This document shows, piece by piece, positions 1-6,364 of a stretch of 10,327 nt of DNA. The DNA is taken from contig DDBO01000111.1 in the NCBI GenBank assembly GCA_002332755.1, positions 1-10,327 on the forward strand, given 5' to 3'. A program made the translations under genes and the position numbers. Each line of letters starts with the position of its first letter. Position 1 is the first letter of the stretch. The notes under the pieces are model-generated. The model saw only the letters and a program-made list of their open reading frames with translations. It did no database searches and had not been told where the DNA came from. The DNA is from Bacteroidales bacterium UBA2030 (GTDB taxonomy: Bacteria; Bacteroidota; Bacteroidia; Bacteroidales; TTA-H9).

Positions 1-411
1 GATAAGAGTAACGTTCTCTGCTAATGTTTCTGCTGCTAAGGCTTTTTTACCTTGTCTTCCTTTGGGTTTTTCTTCCACGGCAACGGGCTCAGGGGTTTCT
101 TTTACTTTACGTGGCCGGCCTTTTTTGGCTTTAGGTTGGGCTTCAGCTATTGCCGAAGGTTCAGCAACTACATCCACAGGCATATCAACGACTGGCCTTT
201 CTTTTCGGGGACGGCCTCTTTTGCCTTTAACTTTGGCAACCGGAGCTTCGGTAACGCTTCCCTTATCGCTTGGTTTTTCTCCTTTTTCAAGTTTACTTAA
301 GATATTTTCGTAATGGGCTACCTCACGCCTGGCCCGGGCCAGCTGCGTTGTGTAGAATTCTCTGAGATCATTCAGCTCAATTTCAGTTAATGTAATAGTG
401 GTTGTTTTCAT
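1..411 (-). CDS. AT-hook DNA-binding protein (partial, 3' end beyond left edge)
   Basis: The frame opens at ATG 411-409 and stays open for 137 codons to the window edge, so the C-terminus is missing. Residues 1-45 are charged and helical (ITLTEIELNDLREFY, then an Arg/Glu-rich stretch), probably a short coiled-coil or dimerisation region. The rest is low-complexity, rich in Lys, Pro, Ala and Glu, and holds two canonical AT-hooks with the GRP core: KRGRPRK at 64-70 and KKGRPRK at 96-102. A third, degenerate copy (PKGRQGKK, about 116-123) has Gln where the core proline should be. AT-hooks bind the minor groove of A/T-rich DNA, so the likely role is a nucleoid-associated or accessory regulatory protein in the cytoplasm. 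The gene is preceded by a long AT-rich spacer, which could be its own target. The family is not otherwise recognised and no specific target genes can be named. Confidence 0.8.
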   Translation of the reverse strand, partial: MKTTTITLTEIELNDLREFYTTQLARARREVAHYENILSKLEKGEKPSDKGSVTEAPVAKVKGKRGRPRKERPVVDMPVDVVAEPSAIAEAQPKAKKGRPRKVKETPEPVAVEEKPKGRQGKKALAAETLAENVTLI

Positions 412-485
412 AAAAAATTGTTTTGAGTTTATACTTTTTTGTTTCTACAACTTGTTTATAATCACATTTGTGAGTTTTTACGCTA

Positions 486-493
486 CAAAATTA
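486..493 (-). promoter_or_regulatory. Candidate -7 box for the AT-hook gene
   Basis: Read on the minus strand this is TAATTTTG, an exact match to the Bacteroidota sigma-factor -7 consensus TAnnTTTG. It would start transcription near 480 and give a leader of about 70 nt. No clear -33 TTTG or TTG lies at the usual distance, and the surroundings are so A/T-rich that a chance match is possible. Confidence 0.35.
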
Positions 494-574
494 TAAAATG
501 TTCTAAATTTCTGTACTTTTTTAGAAATTTTTTTCTTTTTATAATCATATTTCCTCAATTATTCCAAAATATAA

Positions 575-601
575 CACTGATTATCAATTATATATTCAGT
601 G
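575..601 (-). terminator. Possible terminator hairpin after the GNAT operon
   Basis: The arms CACTGAATAT and ATAATCAGTG pair over 10 positions with one A-A mismatch around a 7-nt loop. On the minus strand the hairpin is followed by a T-rich stretch (TTATATTTT). It sits about 107 nt past the GNAT stop and upstream of the AT-hook promoter candidate, a sensible place for a terminator. The stem is A/T-rich and weak, so it could be incidental. Confidence 0.35.
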
Positions 602-707
602 CTGTGGTTAACGGAAATTTTCCTTACCCCGGTTTCTTTTTAGATTTTATAATAGCGAATTTCAGACTTGGCACTTATTATTGTCTGATTCAAAGGGTTT
701 AAAGGAC

Positions 708-1235
708 CTATAATTTTTTTATCCATAACTGCTCGACAACTTGTGTTTCATCGCGAAGCATCACCCCATTAAAGGAGCTTAATAGCGTAAAACCGCATTT
801 CTGAAGGACTTTCGCGGATGCAACATTGGGTTCATAAATTTTTGCATAAACTTCATCCATTTTCAATCGAGGGGCATAATAGGCTATTATTTGAGCCAGA
901 GCTTCCGTAGTAATATTCTTGTTCCAATGTTTTCTTCCAATCCAATACCCAACTTCCCAGATGGGTTTTCGCAAATAGTATGTGCGATGTATGCCTATAG
1001 CTCCTGCTGCTTCCCCCGCTACTTCAATGGCTAAAACAAACTGGTCATTTTGTTCGTGTAAACCGCGTATAAATTTCTGGGCATCGTATATAAGATAGGG
1101 ATGGGGAAATGTGCTACGCAGAAATCGCGCCACTTCGGGGTCGTTGGCGTGTCGGGCTAAGGATTCAGCATCGTTGTACCTGAAAGGTCTTAGTCTGAAA
1201 TTCTCGCATATTATAAACGGTTCATCCCTATTCAT
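708..1235 (-). CDS. GNAT-family N-acetyltransferase (RimJ/RimL-like)
   Basis: This 175-residue protein has the layout of the Acetyltransf_3 (RimJ/RimL/SpeG-like) branch of GNAT enzymes, which transfer acetyl from acetyl-CoA to an amine. LRLRPFRYNDAE-like residues near 14-24 form the N-terminal strand, EVGYWIGRKHW at 94-104 is strand beta4 and the cofactor-binding turn, TTEAL at 109-113 begins the following helix, and NVASAKVLQKCGF at 137-149 is the typical late motif. The turn reads WNKN where WGKG or WNKG is usual; the glycines normally wrap the CoA pyrophosphate, so binding may be altered. Its start overlaps the upstream stop by 4 nt (ATGA), so it is translationally coupled and last in the operon. 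The substrate is unknown: small molecule, ribosomal protein N-terminus or antibiotic are all possible. Confidence 0.85.
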   Translation of the reverse strand: MNRDEPFIICENFRLRPFRYNDAESLARHANDPEVARFLRSTFPHPYLIYDAQKFIRGLHEQNDQFVLAIEVAGEAAGAIGIHRTYYLRKPIWEVGYWIGRKHWNKNITTEALAQIIAYYAPRLKMDEVYAKIYEPNVASAKVLQKCGFTLLSSFNGVMLRDETQVVEQLWIKKL

Positions 1236-2371
1236 GAAGATTCTTGCAAATATTTTTTTGCCAAAGTTTCGAAGTCGGGTAAGTTACGGGCATTCCATTT
1301 AGCCAAGATTTTTCCTCCTTTCATAAGAATTACTCCTGGGTTGGCCCTTACCATCATTTTTAGAACAATGTCATCGGCACTGAAAATTTCGAAATCAAGA
1401 TTGTAATTTTTTCGCAGTTTTTCTATTTCTTCTTCAGTCGCCGGACATAGAATGATAACCGAATGTCCCTTGGCTTCAGCCTGATGCAGTGTATTTGCCA
1501 ATGTTTTTAAGGTTTCATCGGAAGCCGAATTGACATCGTATAAGGTTATTATAAACTGAAAATCGGGATTTAAAAGATAATGGTCTGATACGTCATTACC
1601 GGCTGTATCAATTATTTGCAGATCAGGGCGCTGAGCATTCGCCGGATCATAAACCCTGGTACTTTTGTATTCCCATTGTTCCATCCATATACTATCGGTA
1701 TATGGAATTTCGGAGGCCGGCATTTCTTTTTCTTCTCCGGTCAGTTTGTTTTTGTATGTAAGGAAATATTGGGCAGGTTTATCACTTTGGGGATTGAAGT
1801 CGGTTCCGATTTTAAATGGTAAGAAGTCGATCACCGGCAAATGTTTGTACGACCACACTGAAAAGGCCGCAAACACTATAAAAACTGTAACAAAAGCAGG
1901 AGTCCTATGGGTATTTGCCGGTTGTATTTTTCGTGCACTATAAAACATAAGGACAACAAAAGCCAATAAGACAATGTTCTTATAAAAAGTCTGCCAGTTG
2001 GTGAGCTTTATGGCGTCGCCAAAGCAACCGCAATCGGGCACTGGGTTGGTGATGGCATCATTCAGGGTTAGTCCTGTAAAAAAGAGCATTGTAAGAAGAG
2101 TGAGCCAGGAGGTCAGTCGTATCTGTAAATTGAACAGCAGGGATGCCCCAATTCCAAATTCAAATGTACAGAGCAATATTGAAAGAATCAGTGCAAAAGG
2201 CATTGCCCATTCCCAGCCAAAAGCAATAAAATAATCTTCAAGTTTAAATGCAGTGCCGAGTGGATCTTGTCCTTTAACAAATCCAGAAAACACGAAGGTT
2301 ATGCCCAGGATAATTCGGCTTAAATTATACAAAACAATAAAAATGGGTCTTTTATCTTTCATTGCCTTCAT
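1232..2371 (-). CDS. DoxX/MauE-like membrane protein with C-terminal thioredoxin-like domain (BT_3928-type)
   Basis: The 379-residue protein has about four helices in the N-terminal half (roughly 10-32, 58-80, 86-105, 130-146) and a fifth near 157-175, then an extracytoplasmic C-terminal part. The PDCGCFGD stretch at 112-119 between helices 3 and 4 is characteristic of MauE-like members of the DoxX superfamily, thought to handle disulfides or quinone-linked electrons. From about 268 the chain looks like a thioredoxin fold: strand FQFIITLYDV, helix, strand SVIILCPA, NPG at 344-346 in the cis-proline position, then strands and a helix ending in NLPDFETL. The place where CxxC should sit reads YDVNSAS, so the redox cysteines are absent. 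It overlaps the upstream DUF1599 gene by 20 nt (an in-frame ATG three codons later is an alternative start) and the GNAT gene by 4 nt. It resembles the conserved Bacteroidales family I recall as BT_3928; its function is unknown. Confidence 0.8.
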   Translation of the reverse strand: MKAMKDKRPIFIVLYNLSRIILGITFVFSGFVKGQDPLGTAFKLEDYFIAFGWEWAMPFALILSILLCTFEFGIGASLLFNLQIRLTSWLTLLTMLFFTGLTLNDAITNPVPDCGCFGDAIKLTNWQTFYKNIVLLAFVVLMFYSARKIQPANTHRTPAFVTVFIVFAAFSVWSYKHLPVIDFLPFKIGTDFNPQSDKPAQYFLTYKNKLTGEEKEMPASEIPYTDSIWMEQWEYKSTRVYDPANAQRPDLQIIDTAGNDVSDHYLLNPDFQFIITLYDVNSASDETLKTLANTLHQAEAKGHSVIILCPATEEEIEKLRKNYNLDFEIFSADDIVLKMMVRANPGVILMKGGKILAKWNARNLPDFETLAKKYLQESS

Positions 2372-2900
2372 TTATTTTAATTAAGGCGAAGATGGCATAG
2401 TTCATAATGTCAAGGTAATTGGCGTCTAATCCTTCACTCACAATAGTCTGACCTTTGTTGTCTTCGATTTGCTTGATCCTTTGAATCTTCATTAAAATAA
2501 TGTCGGTGAGAGAGCTCAAACGCATATCGCGCCATGCTTCCCCATAATCATGGTTTTTATTTTCCATGAGTGCACGAGCCTTCAGGTATTGTTGATTGTA
2601 GAGCATTTCAAAATCAATGTCGGGAGAAGGCTTTTCCGGCTCAGGGCCAAGCTCAAGCTGAATGAGCGCCATTAGGCTATAGTTGTATATACCTATATAT
2701 TCGGGTTTTATTCCTTCATCAACTTTAGTGGTGCCAAGGGTTTCTATACTTCGAATACGCCGGGCCTTGATGAAAATTTGATCGGTAATTGAAGAAGGCC
2801 GTAATATACGCCAGGATGGACCATAATCGCGCAATTTTGCCATAAATACCTGGCGGCACTCATTTACAGCCCTGTCGTATTGTTCGAGTGTTTTATGCAT
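2352..2900 (-). CDS. DUF1599 (nucleotide modification-associated domain 1-like) protein
   Basis: This 182-residue protein is built from two copies of the same roughly 77-residue unit (about 8-84 and 100-176). Both copies keep DYG, W-R, SS-x-TD, K-x-x-RI-x-x-IE, EG, Y-x-x-I-x-NY and ALI in the same order; examples are DYGPSWR/DYGEAWR and SSITD/SSLTD. This matches Pfam DUF1599, which I recall being renamed nucleotide modification-associated domain 1, although no DNA-modification genes are visible here. The pattern of paired acidic and basic residues along helices suggests an all-alpha, possibly metal- or nucleotide-binding protein, but that is inference. I chose ATG 2900 because the first repeat begins a few residues later; an earlier in-frame ATG at 2951 would add 17 residues unlike the family and overlap folP. 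It is first in the operon with the MauE-like gene. Confidence 0.8.
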   Translation of the reverse strand: MHKTLEQYDRAVNECRQVFMAKLRDYGPSWRILRPSSITDQIFIKARRIRSIETLGTTKVDEGIKPEYIGIYNYSLMALIQLELGPEPEKPSPDIDFEMLYNQQYLKARALMENKNHDYGEAWRDMRLSSLTDIILMKIQRIKQIEDNKGQTIVSEGLDANYLDIMNYAIFALIKINEGNER

Positions 2901-2933
2901 GAGTTTTGTAATTTCGCTGCAAATAAAAGAAAG

Positions 2934-3800
2934 ATGGCAGAATCGGGGCATAAAATTACAAATAATGTTGCAAACAGGCCTGAATCAATTATACTGCAAG
3001 GCCGTCATATACGCATTCCCGCTGTGATGGGCATATTAAATATAACGGATGATTCCTTTTATGACGGAGGTCGGTATGTGAATGAAGAGGCATGGATAGA
3101 ACGTGTCGGGAGAATGGTTGCGGAAGGGGCTGCAATCATCGATATTGGGGCTGCCTCCACCAGGCCCGGCGCTGCCGAAGTTCCCGAAGAAGTTGAATAC
3201 ACCCGGGTGGTAAATGCCGTTAAACTTTTGAGGGCTGCCTTTCCCGATATTATTCTTTCGATTGATACCTACCGCAGCAGAGTTGCAGACGCTGCCTTGC
3301 ATGCAGGTGCTTGCATCATCAACGATATTTCAGCCGGACTTCTCGATTCCCGTATGGTGGATGTAGTAACCGATTACGATGCTCCTTTTATTCTGATGCA
3401 TATGCAGGGAACTCCGGCTACCATGCAATTGAATCCTCATTACAATGATGTGGTGGCCGAGGTAAAGGCTTTTTTATTGCAGCGTGCTGAAATATTCGCC
3501 GACAAAGGGGTTAGCACCATTATTCTCGACCCCGGCTTCGGGTTTGGCAAAACTTTGGAACATAATTATGCGTTATTAAATCATTTTGAGCAATTTACAT
3601 CAACTGGTTTTCCTGTATTAGCAGGTTTATCGCGTAAATCGATGATTTATAAACTCCTTGATACAAACCCTGCCGGGGCTCTCAACGGCACCTCTGCGCT
3701 GAATATGGTGGCTTTGCTTAAAGGAGCTTCTTTTTTAAGGGTACATGATGTAAAAGAAGCTGTTGAGGTGGTCCGTTTATATCAGGCTTTAAATCAATAA
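2934..3800 (+). CDS. folP: Dihydropteroate synthase
   Basis: FolP condenses p-aminobenzoate with the pterin diphosphate to make dihydropteroate in cytoplasmic folate synthesis; it is the sulfonamide target. The 288-residue chain has all the hallmarks of this TIM-barrel family: VMGILNITDDSFYDGG at 31-46, DIGAASTRPGA at 70-80 (pABA/pterin loop; the family usually has GGESTRPG here), SIDTYR at 109-114, INDISAG at 129-135, MHMQGTP at 155-161, LDPGFGFGKT at 198-207, GLSRKSMI at 231-238 and LRVHDVKEAVE at 268-278. I see no insertion of the kind found in mobile sul genes, so this is the native enzyme. I chose ATG 2934, preceded by an A/G-rich AAAGAAAG; upstream in-frame TTG 2880 would add unrelated residues and overlap DUF1599. 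cdaA follows after 9 bp, so the two are co-transcribed. Confidence 0.96.
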   Translation: MAESGHKITNNVANRPESIILQGRHIRIPAVMGILNITDDSFYDGGRYVNEEAWIERVGRMVAEGAAIIDIGAASTRPGAAEVPEEVEYTRVVNAVKLLRAAFPDIILSIDTYRSRVADAALHAGACIINDISAGLLDSRMVDVVTDYDAPFILMHMQGTPATMQLNPHYNDVVAEVKAFLLQRAEIFADKGVSTIILDPGFGFGKTLEHNYALLNHFEQFTSTGFPVLAGLSRKSMIYKLLDTNPAGALNGTSALNMVALLKGASFLRVHDVKEAVEVVRLYQALNQ

Positions 3801-3809
3801 TAATTAGCT

Positions 3810-4616
3810 ATGGATTTGATTTACAATATTATCCCTCTTTTTATCCCTTTCCGGTGGATCGATGCAATCGATATATTATTGGTAGCAATGCTGCTGTACG
3901 AATTTTACAATATGGTGAAGGGTACAGGTGCCATCAATATTTTTCTGGGTATTGTAGCCGTTATTGTGCTATGGAAGATTGTAAATGCCCTGGAAATGGT
4001 ACTATTGAGTGCTATTTTAGGGGCTTTCATCAGCGTGGGCTTTATTGCACTCATTGTAGTATTTCAGCCCGAAATTCGTAAATTTTTGTTAGTGGTAGGT
4101 AATCCCGGATTCATACAGGATAAAAGGCGCAGATTTCTGTTTTGGAGATTGCCCTCTGCCAATGACGATAAATTGGATATAGATGCTATTGTCACGGCCT
4201 GTCAACGCATGTCACAAAGCAAGACAGGGGCCCTTGTGGTGCTTGCCCGTACAAGCGAACTGGAAGAGTACATTCATACAGGAGTTGTCCTGGATGCGAA
4301 AATTACTCCTCAACTGCTGGAGACTGTTTTTTTTAAAAATTCACCATTGCACGATGGAGCCGTAATTATAGCCAACGACCGCTTGAAAGCAGCCGCTTGT
4401 ATTTTGCCGGTTTCGTCGGATACTAAAATTCCTGTCGAACTGGGACTTCGTCATCGGGCAGGACTGGGAATCAGTGAAAAAACGGACGCCATTGCCCTGG
4501 TGGTTTCGGAAGAATCAGGTGAAATATCCATCATGAAAAACGGAGTAATCGTGCAAAATGTAAAACCTACCCAGGTGAAGAATTTCCTCGAAAAGGAATT
4601 TTCGGAAAAGGAATAA
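3810..4616 (+). CDS. cdaA: Diadenylate cyclase CdaA (c-di-AMP synthase)
   Basis: The enzyme makes cyclic di-AMP from two ATP molecules; the messenger governs potassium/osmotic balance and cell-wall integrity. The 268 residues follow the CdaA plan: three membrane helices (about 18-33, 40-58, 63-86), a cytoplasmic linker of basic and helical character, then the DAC domain from about 122. The catalytic DGA motif lies at 182-184 (PLHDGAVII) and the RHR motif at 214-216 (GLRHRAGLGIS), both intact. The start is 9 bp after the folP stop, so expression is tied to folate synthesis. In Firmicutes the partner gene is the regulator cdaR; no cdaR is present here. The next gene is convergent, so this is the end of the transcript. 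Length and motifs leave little doubt. Confidence 0.95.
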   Translation: MDLIYNIIPLFIPFRWIDAIDILLVAMLLYEFYNMVKGTGAINIFLGIVAVIVLWKIVNALEMVLLSAILGAFISVGFIALIVVFQPEIRKFLLVVGNPGFIQDKRRRFLFWRLPSANDDKLDIDAIVTACQRMSQSKTGALVVLARTSELEEYIHTGVVLDAKITPQLLETVFFKNSPLHDGAVIIANDRLKAAACILPVSSDTKIPVELGLRHRAGLGISEKTDAIALVVSEESGEISIMKNGVIVQNVKPTQVKNFLEKEFSEKE

Positions 4617-4652
4617 ACCCTATTTTTCTTATGGAATGATTGTTAGTGTTTT

Positions 4653-4680
4653 GGATAAACGTTCTATTATCCCATTTTTA
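4653..4680 (+). terminator. Likely terminator of folP-cdaA
   Basis: A perfect 6-bp stem (GGATAA at 4653-4658 with TTATCC at 4667-4672) around an 8-nt loop is followed by CATTTTTA on the plus strand. It begins 36 nt after the cdaA stop. The stem is only moderately stable. Confidence 0.5.
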
Positions 4681-4690
4681 GAAATAAAAA

Positions 4691-4720
4691 ACAGGAACCC
4701 TGGGGTATAAGGATTCCTGT
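4691..4720 (-). terminator. Likely terminator of the deoD-ruvX-def-TPR unit
   Basis: ACAGGAACC pairs with GGATTCCTGT (one bulged A) around a loop of about 11 nt. Read on the minus strand the hairpin is followed directly by TTTTTTATTTC, the pattern of a rho-independent terminator. It sits 21 nt past the TPR gene stop. It may also act weakly on the plus strand, where AGAATTTTAATTT follows. Confidence 0.65.
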
Positions 4721-4741
4721 AGAATTTTAATTTCACGATTT

Positions 4742-5269
4742 TTATTCAGGATTTGCATTTTTACTGGCTTCCTCAAGCATTTTCATAATTTCCTCGTCGG
4801 TTTTACCTAAAAACTCGATAGATTTTTTAGCATCATTAGTAAGCGAATGGTTGGGATAACGCTCGATGAATTGTTGGTAATACTGGCGTGCCTCATTTAT
4901 TCTCTGAAGGTAATTGTCGTAAGTAAATGCTTTCATGAAGAGAGCCTGAGGAGCTGTATGCGTTGAAGGGAAACGGTTGATAATCGTATCGTAAATATTA
5001 ATAGCTCCGTAGTAATCTTTGAGTGTAACCTTAAGACCGGCTGCATCGAAGAGATATTTGGCAGAAAGGGTGTCGTCGGGGTATTTTTTGAAATATTCGG
5101 TATACAGGTTGATCATTTCGCTGCCCCTTTCCGGGTTGAGAATGCCGTTTTCGTTAAAAAGCACAGCTTCCTTCTCATTGATTTGTTCTTGAAGTTTTTT
5201 CTTTGAGGGGCCGCAAGCCATCAAAAGAGCTATAAAAGCAAATAATGGAACAATGGTTTTCGTTTTCAT
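4742..5269 (-). CDS. TPR-containing lipoprotein
   Basis: The 175-residue protein starts with a lipoprotein signal: Lys-containing n-region, hydrophobic FAFIALLMA and the lipobox LMAC, with the lipidated cysteine at 19. Residues after the cysteine (GPSKKK) lack the acidic surface-export signal described for some Bacteroidota lipoproteins, so a periplasm-facing anchor is more likely. Residues about 50-152 form two to three tetratricopeptide-like helix pairs with the spacing seen in BamD/YbgF-type proteins: LYTEYFKKYPDD, AINIYDTIINRFPST and ARQYYQQFIERYPNH share a Y-x-x-(F/I)-x-x-(K/R/N)-(Y/F)-P pattern. Such repeats bind partner proteins, which points to a scaffolding role in the envelope; the partner is unknown. 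It follows def by 29 bp and ends at a strong terminator, so it is last in the unit. It is too short to be BamD itself. Confidence 0.85.
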   Translation of the reverse strand: MKTKTIVPLFAFIALLMACGPSKKKLQEQINEKEAVLFNENGILNPERGSEMINLYTEYFKKYPDDTLSAKYLFDAAGLKVTLKDYYGAINIYDTIINRFPSTHTAPQALFMKAFTYDNYLQRINEARQYYQQFIERYPNHSLTNDAKKSIEFLGKTDEEIMKMLEEASKNANPE

Positions 5270-5298
5270 AGGCTTATTTGGGATTGGTTTTTGAGAGT

Positions 5299-5865
5299 TT
5301 ATTTCTTTTTGGGCGAGGCAAATACCATGCGATAAGGAGGATTTATCCTGCCTCGGGCTATGTTGTTGAGTTTTCCTGACAGCATGGTTTTGCGTAAGGG
5401 GCTAAGCTTGTCAGTGAAGAGAATGCCTTCGAGATGGTCGTATTCATGCTGAATTACCCTCGCAACAATACCTTCGAACCATTCATCGTGTTCTATGAAA
5501 TTTTCGTCCTGGTAACGAAGATGTATGCGAGGTTTACGATAAACATCCTCATGTATATCAGGGATACTCAGGCAGCCTTCGCTGTAAGCCCATTCGTTAC
5601 CGATTTCTTCAAGAAGCTGAGGATTAATGAAAGCCTTTTTAAAACCCTTTGCTTCGGGAAATTTTTCTGACAATACGTCTGTATCAATTACAAATACTCG
5701 TATGCTGCGGTTTACCTGTGGTGCTGCCAGGCCAATTCCATCGGTGGCATACATGGTTTCCCACAAGTCTTTAATAAATTCTTGCAGACCAGGGGTATCT
5801 GCATTCACAGGTTCGGCCTTTTTACGTAACGTAGGATGGCCATAGGCCACAATGGGAAATATCAT
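5299..5865 (-). CDS. def: Peptide deformylase
   Basis: The enzyme removes the formyl group from the initiator methionine of new proteins as they leave the ribosome. All three signature motifs are intact in this 188-residue chain: GIGLAAPQ at 43-50, EGCLS at 96-100 with metal ligand Cys98, and QHEYDHLEG at 139-147 with ligands His140 and His144 and catalytic Glu141. Length is normal for the family. The insertion between motifs 1 and 2 (DTDVLSEKFPEAKG) is usual for Bacteroidota-type enzymes. The C-terminal tail (about 160-188) is basic, as in many deformylases that touch the ribosome. The ATG overlaps the ruvX stop by 4 nt (ATGA), so translation is coupled. Confidence 0.97.
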   Translation of the reverse strand: MIFPIVAYGHPTLRKKAEPVNADTPGLQEFIKDLWETMYATDGIGLAAPQVNRSIRVFVIDTDVLSEKFPEAKGFKKAFINPQLLEEIGNEWAYSEGCLSIPDIHEDVYRKPRIHLRYQDENFIEHDEWFEGIVARVIQHEYDHLEGILFTDKLSPLRKTMLSGKLNNIARGRINPPYRMVFASPKKK

Positions 5866-6305
5866 AGTTCTAAATTTGTTCGGTTATGGGCAATGCTTCT
5901 GGCATCGAGATACGATTGCAGGATAAGCACGGCACTGATGCGATCAACCGTGCCTTTGTCCTGTCGGGCTTTTTTACCAATGCCTGCATCTATCATGGTT
6001 TGGAATGCCATGCGTGAAGTAAAACGTTCGTCGAATCTTTCTATCTTTAATTGCGGAAAGGTCTTTTGCAGATTTTTGACAAACGGACCAATGTATCTTT
6101 CAGCGTCTGAAAGAGTATTATCCATTTGTCTGGGTTCACCAACCACAATAAGGTCAACCTTTTCTTCGGCAATATATTTTTTTAGAAAGGGCATAACCTC
6201 AGATACATGCAGGCTGGCAAGCGCATTGGGTATAAGCTGAAGTTCATCGGTAACGGCAATACCGGCCCGCTTCTGTCCGTAATCTATGGCCAAAATTCTG
6301 CCCAT
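5862..6305 (-). CDS. ruvX: RuvX/YqgF-family RNase H-fold nuclease
   Basis: YqgF proteins are RNase H-like nucleases linked to processing of pre-16S rRNA 5' ends and annotated as putative Holliday junction resolvases. The 147-residue protein has the expected acidic sites: Asp8 in AIDYGQKRAGIA (5-16), Glu57 in VVGEPRQMD (54-62), the DERFTS block at 92-97 and Asp121 in VDRISAVLILQSYL (120-133). I chose ATG 6305 because family members begin just before the first strand (GRILAIDYG); an in-frame TTG at 6329 would add eight residues that are part of the promoter region. It overlaps def by 4 nt. The spacer to deoD is 59 bp and contains a promoter-like box and an inverted repeat, so ruvX may start its own transcript. 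Confidence 0.93.
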   Translation of the reverse strand: MGRILAIDYGQKRAGIAVTDELQLIPNALASLHVSEVMPFLKKYIAEEKVDLIVVGEPRQMDNTLSDAERYIGPFVKNLQKTFPQLKIERFDERFTSRMAFQTMIDAGIGKKARQDKGTVDRISAVLILQSYLDARSIAHNRTNLEL

Positions 6306-6326
6306 GTAATTTTTTTGCAAAATTAC
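6306..6326. repeat. Perfect 8-bp inverted repeat touching the ruvX start
   Basis: GTAATTTT (6306-6313) and AAAATTAC (6319-6326) are exact reverse complements separated by five bases. The repeat ends at the base next to the ruvX ATG and covers the TAATTTTG -7-like box. It could be an operator for a dimeric regulator or a weak hairpin near the start; it is made only of A/T-rich sequence, so chance is not excluded. Confidence 0.4.
6318..6325 (-). promoter_or_regulatory. Candidate -7 box for ruvX-def-TPR
   Basis: TAATTTTG on the minus strand matches TAnnTTTG exactly, 12 nt before the ruvX ATG, predicting a leader of only about six nucleotides. There is no strong -33 element; TTCTG about 20 nt upstream is the closest. 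A leader this short is unusual, so the box may be spurious. Confidence 0.3.
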
Positions 6327-6364
6327 CAAAATGCACCGATACAGAAGAATATATTTTCCGGAAA

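Larger units (their letters stand above)
412..707. other. AT-rich intergenic spacer (296 bp)
   Basis: This spacer lies between the end of the GNAT gene and the start of the AT-hook gene; both are on the minus strand. It is strikingly A/T-rich with runs of A and T. It contains a hairpin (575-601) and a Bacteroidota-type -7 box (486-493), described separately. A plus-strand open frame (439-702) is rich in Phe, Ile and Tyr, as expected of a chance frame in A/T-rich DNA, and has no recognisable domain, so I do not call it a gene. Confidence 0.6.

Noticed and set aside
52..313. Plus-strand open frames at the left edge
   Set aside because: They are antisense to the AT-hook gene, whose Lys/Pro/Arg-rich frame with two exact AT-hooks is clearly the coding one.
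439..702. Plus-strand open frame of 87 codons in the A/T-rich spacer
   Set aside because: Composition (Phe, Ile, Tyr, Leu) is what A/T-rich DNA gives by chance; no domain, no start context, and it runs against both flanking genes.
661..707. Hairpin TCAGAC/GTCTGA just after the GNAT stop as a terminator
   Set aside because: Only 6 bp around a 15-nt loop, with no T-run following on the minus strand; the 575-601 hairpin is a better candidate.
2880..2933. Upstream TTG start for folP
   Set aside because: The 18 extra residues are unlike dihydropteroate synthases and would overlap the DUF1599 start.
2934..3800. A mobile sulfonamide-resistance (sul) gene
   Set aside because: The gene sits in a chromosomal operon with cdaA, no mobile element is nearby, and the protein reads as a native Bacteroidota FolP without an obvious active-site insertion.
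4742..5269. BamD (outer-membrane assembly lipoprotein)
   Set aside because: The lipobox and TPR spacing are similar, but 175 residues is too short for the five TPRs of BamD.
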